From the NCBI GenBank assembly GCA_964645005.1, contig CAZXYS010000006.1:69072-133071 (forward strand): a DNA stretch of 64,000 bases. Direction: 5' to 3'. Below the pieces are notes generated by a model. The model was not told the origin of the DNA. It saw only the letters and a program-made list of their open reading frames with translations, and did not search any database. Below, in pieces: positions 60,449-64,000 of this stretch; position 1 is the stretch's first letter, and each line of letters starts with the position of its first letter. The stretch is from CAZXYS01 sp964645005. GTDB lineage: Bacteria > Bacteroidota > Ignavibacteria > Kapaibacteriales > UBA2268. A program made the position numbers and the translations under genes.

Positions 60449-61084
60449 ATGAATGCAAGATCTGTATTTGGAATATTGTTGATAATTTTAGGTCTGGGAT
60501 TACTTCTGGGAGGGGAATGGTGGCCTCTCCTGATTGTTGCATTCGGACTGTATAAAATTTCAACTGATAAGAATTCAATAACATTTGGAATTGCCGTATT
60601 TTTAGCTGGCTTATTACTACTGGCTCTTAATCTGGGTATCTTACCCGGGGGGTTCTGGGATTATGCATGGCCCCTCATACTAATTCTGATTGGTATCTCT
60701 CTGTTAAGTAATAGATTCATATACGGGAAAAATCAACAAATAACCGAAAATGAACTAAACCACTTCGTTGTATTTGGAGGTTCCAAAGAAATTGTCAACA
60801 CTGATGATTTTCAAGGCGGCTCGGTTACTGCTGTATTTGGTGGGACTGAAATAGACCTGCGTCACTCAGATATCATTTCTGAAAATGTTTATCTGGAAAT
60901 TACAGCAGTTTTCGGCGGTATCGATTTAATAGTCCCCCAAAACTGGAAACTTGAAGTCAAAGGTACCCCAATACTCGGTGGAATGGATAACAAAACACAT
61001 TATTCCGGTGGTGATAATGAGATCAGACCAGTATTGCAAATACGCTATACAGCAGTCTTCGGTGGAATAGATGTCAAGAATTAA
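60449..61084 (+). CDS. LiaF-like/DUF5668 membrane protein
   Basis: A 211-residue protein from ATG 60449. An upstream TTG at 60437 is less likely since the family starts near MNARSVFG. Two membrane segments of the DUF5668 type make the N-terminus: GILLIILGLGLLLGG (residues ~5-19) and WPLLIVAFGL, then AVFLAGLLLLALNLG and WPLILILIGISLL. The C-terminal half is a LiaF-like beta helix with the repeated AVFGG motif (TAVFGGTEIDLRHS, AVFGGIDLIVP, AVFGGIDVKN). LiaF-family proteins act in envelope-stress or antibiotic-response systems; here no LiaRS genes are adjacent. The 290 bases upstream are AT-rich without a recognised gene. Confidence 0.8.
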   Translation: MNARSVFGILLIILGLGLLLGGEWWPLLIVAFGLYKISTDKNSITFGIAVFLAGLLLLALNLGILPGGFWDYAWPLILILIGISLLSNRFIYGKNQQITENELNHFVVFGGSKEIVNTDDFQGGSVTAVFGGTEIDLRHSDIISENVYLEITAVFGGIDLIVPQNWKLEVKGTPILGGMDNKTHYSGGDNEIRPVLQIRYTAVFGGIDVKN

Positions 61085-61112
61085 TTCTTGAAGATATTTT
61101 CATAATGAATTA

Positions 61113-62270
61113 TTATTTAGTTCTGACTATCCTGAAACCTGCGTATCTGGGGTGAAAATCAGGTTCCTCGTATAGATACCGGAATGATACACGGCAGGAA
61201 TTGGCATTACTGTCCCATGAACCTCCGCGAATAACTCTTCCCGGTCCGGAATCAGGTCCTGTTGGATCGAGTGTATCGGCATTTTCGTAGCCGACGCTCC
61301 ACCAATCCCAGCAATGTTCAGCTACATTCCCGATTATGTCATATAAACCGAAATCGTTAGGTTCTTTCAATCCAGGCGGATGTGATGTAGAATTGTTTGT
61401 GAAGTCTATATTTCCATACCACCATGCTATTCTGTCAAGATCAGATTCGGTGTTTCCGCCGTAATAATCGGTTTGTGTGCCTGCACGTGCAGCATATTCC
61501 CATTCTGCCTCTGTTGGCAGGCGGTAACCGTTAGCGTCGAAATCGCAGACTATATCTTCGCCAGATCCGCTATAACATTTCTCAAATCCGTGTTTCTCGG
61601 ATAATTTATTACAAAATGCCACAGCTTCATACCAACTGATCTTGTTTACCGGGAGGCTGTCAGCTTTTACTGTGCTGGGATTACTATTTATAAGAGCTTT
61701 CCATTGAGGCTGGGTAATTTCATATTTACTCATATTAAATGCCCTTGTGAGCGTAACTTCATGAACCGGCAGCTCATTATCAAAGCCGTTGCCTGCCTGG
61801 TCACCCATATTAAATTTACCGTCTGGGATTTCAACCATTTCTATTTCGGGCAGTTCAGGCTGTAATATTTCAATTTCAACTTTGTTGCTGAGGGAGTCAT
61901 CAATCGAAACGGCAACTTCTATTCTGCCAAAAGGTATGTTAGGCGGAACCACTATTTGAATAAAATCATTTTTCCACCTTACCGTATTAAGTAATTGCTT
62001 GCCTTGTGATTGAAAAACGGCGGGTACTTTTACCGTATCGAATAAAATATAATCATCCGAACCAGGTGTAGCAGTAAAATATTGACCTCTAATTTCAATA
62101 GTATCTGCAAAGTAAACCTTTGTTGGCTCGATACTTGAAATTTCAGGAGCGTAAGTGATCTCTCCATCGTTATCAACGGGGTCAGATACTTCAAAGGAAT
62201 CATAGCAGCCATAAACATACGGCAGTATGAGGGAGATCAGCAGTAATTTCAGAATTTTCATTGATACCAT
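61113..62270 (-). CDS. SUMF1/FGE-sulfatase-domain lipoprotein with IPT/TIG domain
   Basis: A 385-residue lipoprotein. Lipobox VYGC with Cys near residue 22; an IPT/TIG immunoglobulin-like domain about 40-130 (PEISSIEPTKVYFADTIEIRGQYF); then a formylglycine-generating-enzyme (FGE-sulfatase) domain about 145-385 (FNMGDQAGNGFDNELPVHEVTLTRAF, YEITQPQWKAL, INKISWYEAVAFCNKL, RLPTEAEWEYAAR, NVAEHCWDWW, RVIRGGSWDSN, GFRIVR). The two-cysteine copper site of true FGE was not confirmed, so it may be a structural or ligand-binding member rather than a sulfatase activator. Probably at the outer membrane. Divergent region of 330 bases upstream. Confidence 0.88.
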   Translation of the reverse strand: MVSMKILKLLLISLILPYVYGCYDSFEVSDPVDNDGEITYAPEISSIEPTKVYFADTIEIRGQYFTATPGSDDYILFDTVKVPAVFQSQGKQLLNTVRWKNDFIQIVVPPNIPFGRIEVAVSIDDSLSNKVEIEILQPELPEIEMVEIPDGKFNMGDQAGNGFDNELPVHEVTLTRAFNMSKYEITQPQWKALINSNPSTVKADSLPVNKISWYEAVAFCNKLSEKHGFEKCYSGSGEDIVCDFDANGYRLPTEAEWEYAARAGTQTDYYGGNTESDLDRIAWWYGNIDFTNNSTSHPPGLKEPNDFGLYDIIGNVAEHCWDWWSVGYENADTLDPTGPDSGPGRVIRGGSWDSNANSCRVSFRYLYEEPDFHPRYAGFRIVRTK

Positions 62271-62600
62271 ATTTAAAAAACACTTTTACTTTTTAGAAAG
62301 AATTAAAATTAACGAATAACTATCATTTTTAAAAGTCTACGAGAATAATAAACTGAAATCACATTAATTATATTTTATATTCCTAAAGAATTTTTAACAT
62401 AGCATAAATACGGAATTATAATTGCTGTTATAGAATTAACTATTTTTTTGAATAAAACAAATTTTGTTGTTATATTGAATGTTTATAGAAAATCTCAACT
62501 AATTATTTGTTTGTTCAAAGATTTTCTTAGATATTTGCAACTTGTTAAAAGAAAACTTTAGTTTAGACTAATAAGATTAAAGAAACACTGGAGAGACGTA
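62271..62600. other. AT-rich divergent promoter region
   Basis: 330 bases between the SUMF1 lipoprotein and the alpha-oxoamine synthase. No gene, repeat or strong dyad is seen; both promoters should be here. Confidence 0.5.
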
Positions 62601-63791
62601 GTGGATATATTTCAGAAATGTATCGAATTTACAAAAGCAGACGAAGTAAAAGAACAGGGGCTATACCCCTATTTTCATCCTATTGAAGAGAACGAAGGCC
62701 CTGAGGTTTATGTTGACGGACAAAAGATGATCATGGCGGGCTCGAACAATTATCTCGGTTTGACCGCCCATCCCAAAGTTAAAGAAGCTTCAATTCAGGC
62801 TGTTCACAAGTACGGAACCGGATGCTCCGGTTCGAGATATCTCACAGGTACACTCGATTTGCATATCGAATTAGAGAAACGTCTCGCAAAATTTTTGCAG
62901 AAGGAAGCTGTGCTGCTGTTCAGCACGGGCTATCAGACTGCCCTCGGGACGATCTCGACATTGGCTGCACGCGGCGATTACGTTGTTTCCGACAAGGAAA
63001 ATCATGCCTGCATAGTCAATGGCTGTATGATGGCTAAAGGCGGCTTTGCGGAATTTGTACGCTACAAGCATAACGATATGGAAGACCTCGAGCGTGTCCT
63101 GCAAAAAATTCCCGAAAAAGCGGGCAAATTCATTGTCACTGACGGTATATTTTCCGTTACAGGCGAAGAGGTTAACCTGCCGGATATGGTGAAGATCGCC
63201 CACAAATACGGTGCCCGCGTTATGGTTGACGATGCCCATTCAATAGGCGTTATCGGTGAAGGTGGCCGCGGAACAGCCAGCCATTTCAATATGGTTGAGG
63301 AAACCGACCTGATAATGGGTACTTTTTCCAAGACTTTTGCATCACTTGGCGGATTCGTAGCCGGACCCGAGCGCGTAATCAATTATCTTAAGCATCAATC
63401 GGCGGCAATTATTTTCAGCGCCAGCCCGACGCCTTCATCTTGCGCAGCTACTCTCGCCGCGCTGGACATCCTCGAAGAGCAGCCGGAATTGGTCGATAAA
63501 TTGCGCAAGAATGCGGACTATATGCGCGAAGGCTTCAAGAATCTCGGATTCAATGTGCTTTATAATCACTCGGCTATAATACCGGTGATCGTCGGCGAAA
63601 TGGAAAAAGCGCTTCTCTTCTGGCGGAAACTCTTCGACAGAGGCGTGTTTGTTAATGCATTCGTTCCGCCCGGAGTACCGCCCAATATGAGCATGATGAG
63701 AACAAGCTATATGGCTTCCCACGAAAAAGAGCATCTGGACAAGATCCTCGATGTATTTTCCGAAGTTGAACACGAACTTGAAGAGATGTAG
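62601..63791 (+). CDS. Alpha-oxoamine synthase, probable serine palmitoyltransferase
   Basis: PLP enzyme of the AOS family, 396 residues, starting at GTG 62601 (MDIFQKCIEF); an AGAGACG lies 8-9 bases upstream as a possible RBS. Landmarks: GSNNYLGLTAHP near 49-60, YGTGCSGSRYLTGTLDLHIELE near 75-96, DDAHSIGVIG near 213, and the PLP lysine in GTFSKTFASLGG near 244. These are shared by serine palmitoyltransferase, KBL, BioF and ALA synthase. The MDIFxKC opening and PYFHPIEENEGPEV region match bacterial SPT, so sphingolipid base synthesis is the leading idea; BioF is the main alternative. Its family is typical of Bacteroidota. Terminator follows. Confidence 0.88.
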   Translation: MDIFQKCIEFTKADEVKEQGLYPYFHPIEENEGPEVYVDGQKMIMAGSNNYLGLTAHPKVKEASIQAVHKYGTGCSGSRYLTGTLDLHIELEKRLAKFLQKEAVLLFSTGYQTALGTISTLAARGDYVVSDKENHACIVNGCMMAKGGFAEFVRYKHNDMEDLERVLQKIPEKAGKFIVTDGIFSVTGEEVNLPDMVKIAHKYGARVMVDDAHSIGVIGEGGRGTASHFNMVEETDLIMGTFSKTFASLGGFVAGPERVINYLKHQSAAIIFSASPTPSSCAATLAALDILEEQPELVDKLRKNADYMREGFKNLGFNVLYNHSAIIPVIVGEMEKALLFWRKLFDRGVFVNAFVPPGVPPNMSMMRTSYMASHEKEHLDKILDVFSEVEHELEEM

Positions 63792-63811
63792 ATCATTGAA
63801 AAAATTAAAAA

Positions 63812-63850
63812 AAATGGCTGTAGATTTTGAATCGGCAGCCATTTTTTTGT
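63812..63850 (+). terminator. Rho-independent terminator after the AOS gene
   Basis: AAATGGCTG (63812-63820) pairs perfectly with CAGCCATTT (63836-63844), followed by a T-run. Starts 20 bases after the stop. The remaining 150 bases to the window end are AT-rich with no visible feature. Confidence 0.85.
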
Positions 63851-64000
63851 TATACTTATCACTAATCCGGATTCACAATACAAAATTGCATTTGCGGCAA
63901 AAAACAGCTAACTCGCCTCAGAACGTCCCGTCAGATGTTACATCTTTTATGTTAATATCCAAATTTTTTTTTATAAAAGGGAATATTTTTTTTACCCTTG

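Overview
The window looks like a chromosomal contig from a flagellated member of the Bacteroidota/Chlorobiota side of the tree (Ignavibacteria- or Kapabacteria-like). The case rests on many secreted proteins ending in a type IX secretion (T9SS, Por) C-terminal sorting domain, a SUF operon led by an Rrf2 regulator, pyruvate:ferredoxin oxidoreductase followed by a dihydroorotate-dehydrogenase-like gene, ThyX, a probable serine palmitoyltransferase, and a flagellin. Flagellin together with T9SS cargo is uncommon in classical Bacteroidetes but known in Ignavibacterium-like lineages. No species-level claim can be made from the sequence alone. Coding regions are moderately GC-rich; intergenic DNA is strongly AT-rich and carries several dispersed palindromic repeat families.

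Layout. 1-4740: nifJ and a DHOD-like gene, each followed by a terminator. 4743-8182: a decaying accessory stretch with a beta-class DNA methyltransferase, a restriction-endonuclease-like remnant 4 nt upstream of it, a start-less T9SS cargo fragment and a T9SS cargo pseudogene with two in-frame stops. 8249-8830: Fe superoxide dismutase. 9275-13250: an accessory block built of two gene modules separated by three same-orientation copies of a repeat made of four successive hairpins. The first module is a winged-helix regulator plus nucleotidyltransferase pair with its own promoter/operator; the second is two secreted proteins, one a matrixin-like protease. 13299-21389: a SUF Fe-S assembly operon reading leftward (rrf2-sufB-C-D-S-U-sufT-ferredoxin reductase-sufA-like). 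21566-25454: an orphan DUF433 gene, an OmpA-like envelope protein and a secreted papain-fold peptidase. 25494-28874: polA and a cupin. 28933-36461: flagellin with a candidate sigma-54 promoter and structured leader, then two large T9SS cargo proteins. 36730-40487: STAS-like protein, acyl-CoA dehydrogenase, FabL/FabI-type enoyl reductase, MazG. 40533-46186: a MITE-like element, a T9SS cargo fragment, a giant multi-module glycosyltransferase and a second glycosyltransferase. 46458-54692: T9SS cargo (ASH-domain protein, metallopeptidase-like protein, CocE/NonD hydrolase), a small secreted protein and a beta-barrel protein cut by a stop codon. 54778-63791: DegT aminotransferase, archease, 2-oxoacid dehydrogenase E2, LolA-like protein, thyX, LiaF-like protein, SUMF1 lipoprotein and an alpha-oxoamine synthase.

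How it fits together. Housekeeping genes (Fe-S assembly, PFOR, E2, polA, thyX, lipid synthesis) are interleaved with at least nine T9SS cargo genes, several of them broken, so the surface/secreted repertoire appears to turn over quickly here. PFOR, SUF and the ferredoxin reductase point to an Fe-S-rich, low-oxygen metabolism; SOD indicates exposure to oxygen. The most unusual element is the four-hairpin repeat that bounds exchangeable modules at 9275-13250, one of which is a self-regulated HTH-nucleotidyltransferase pair of toxin-antitoxin type.
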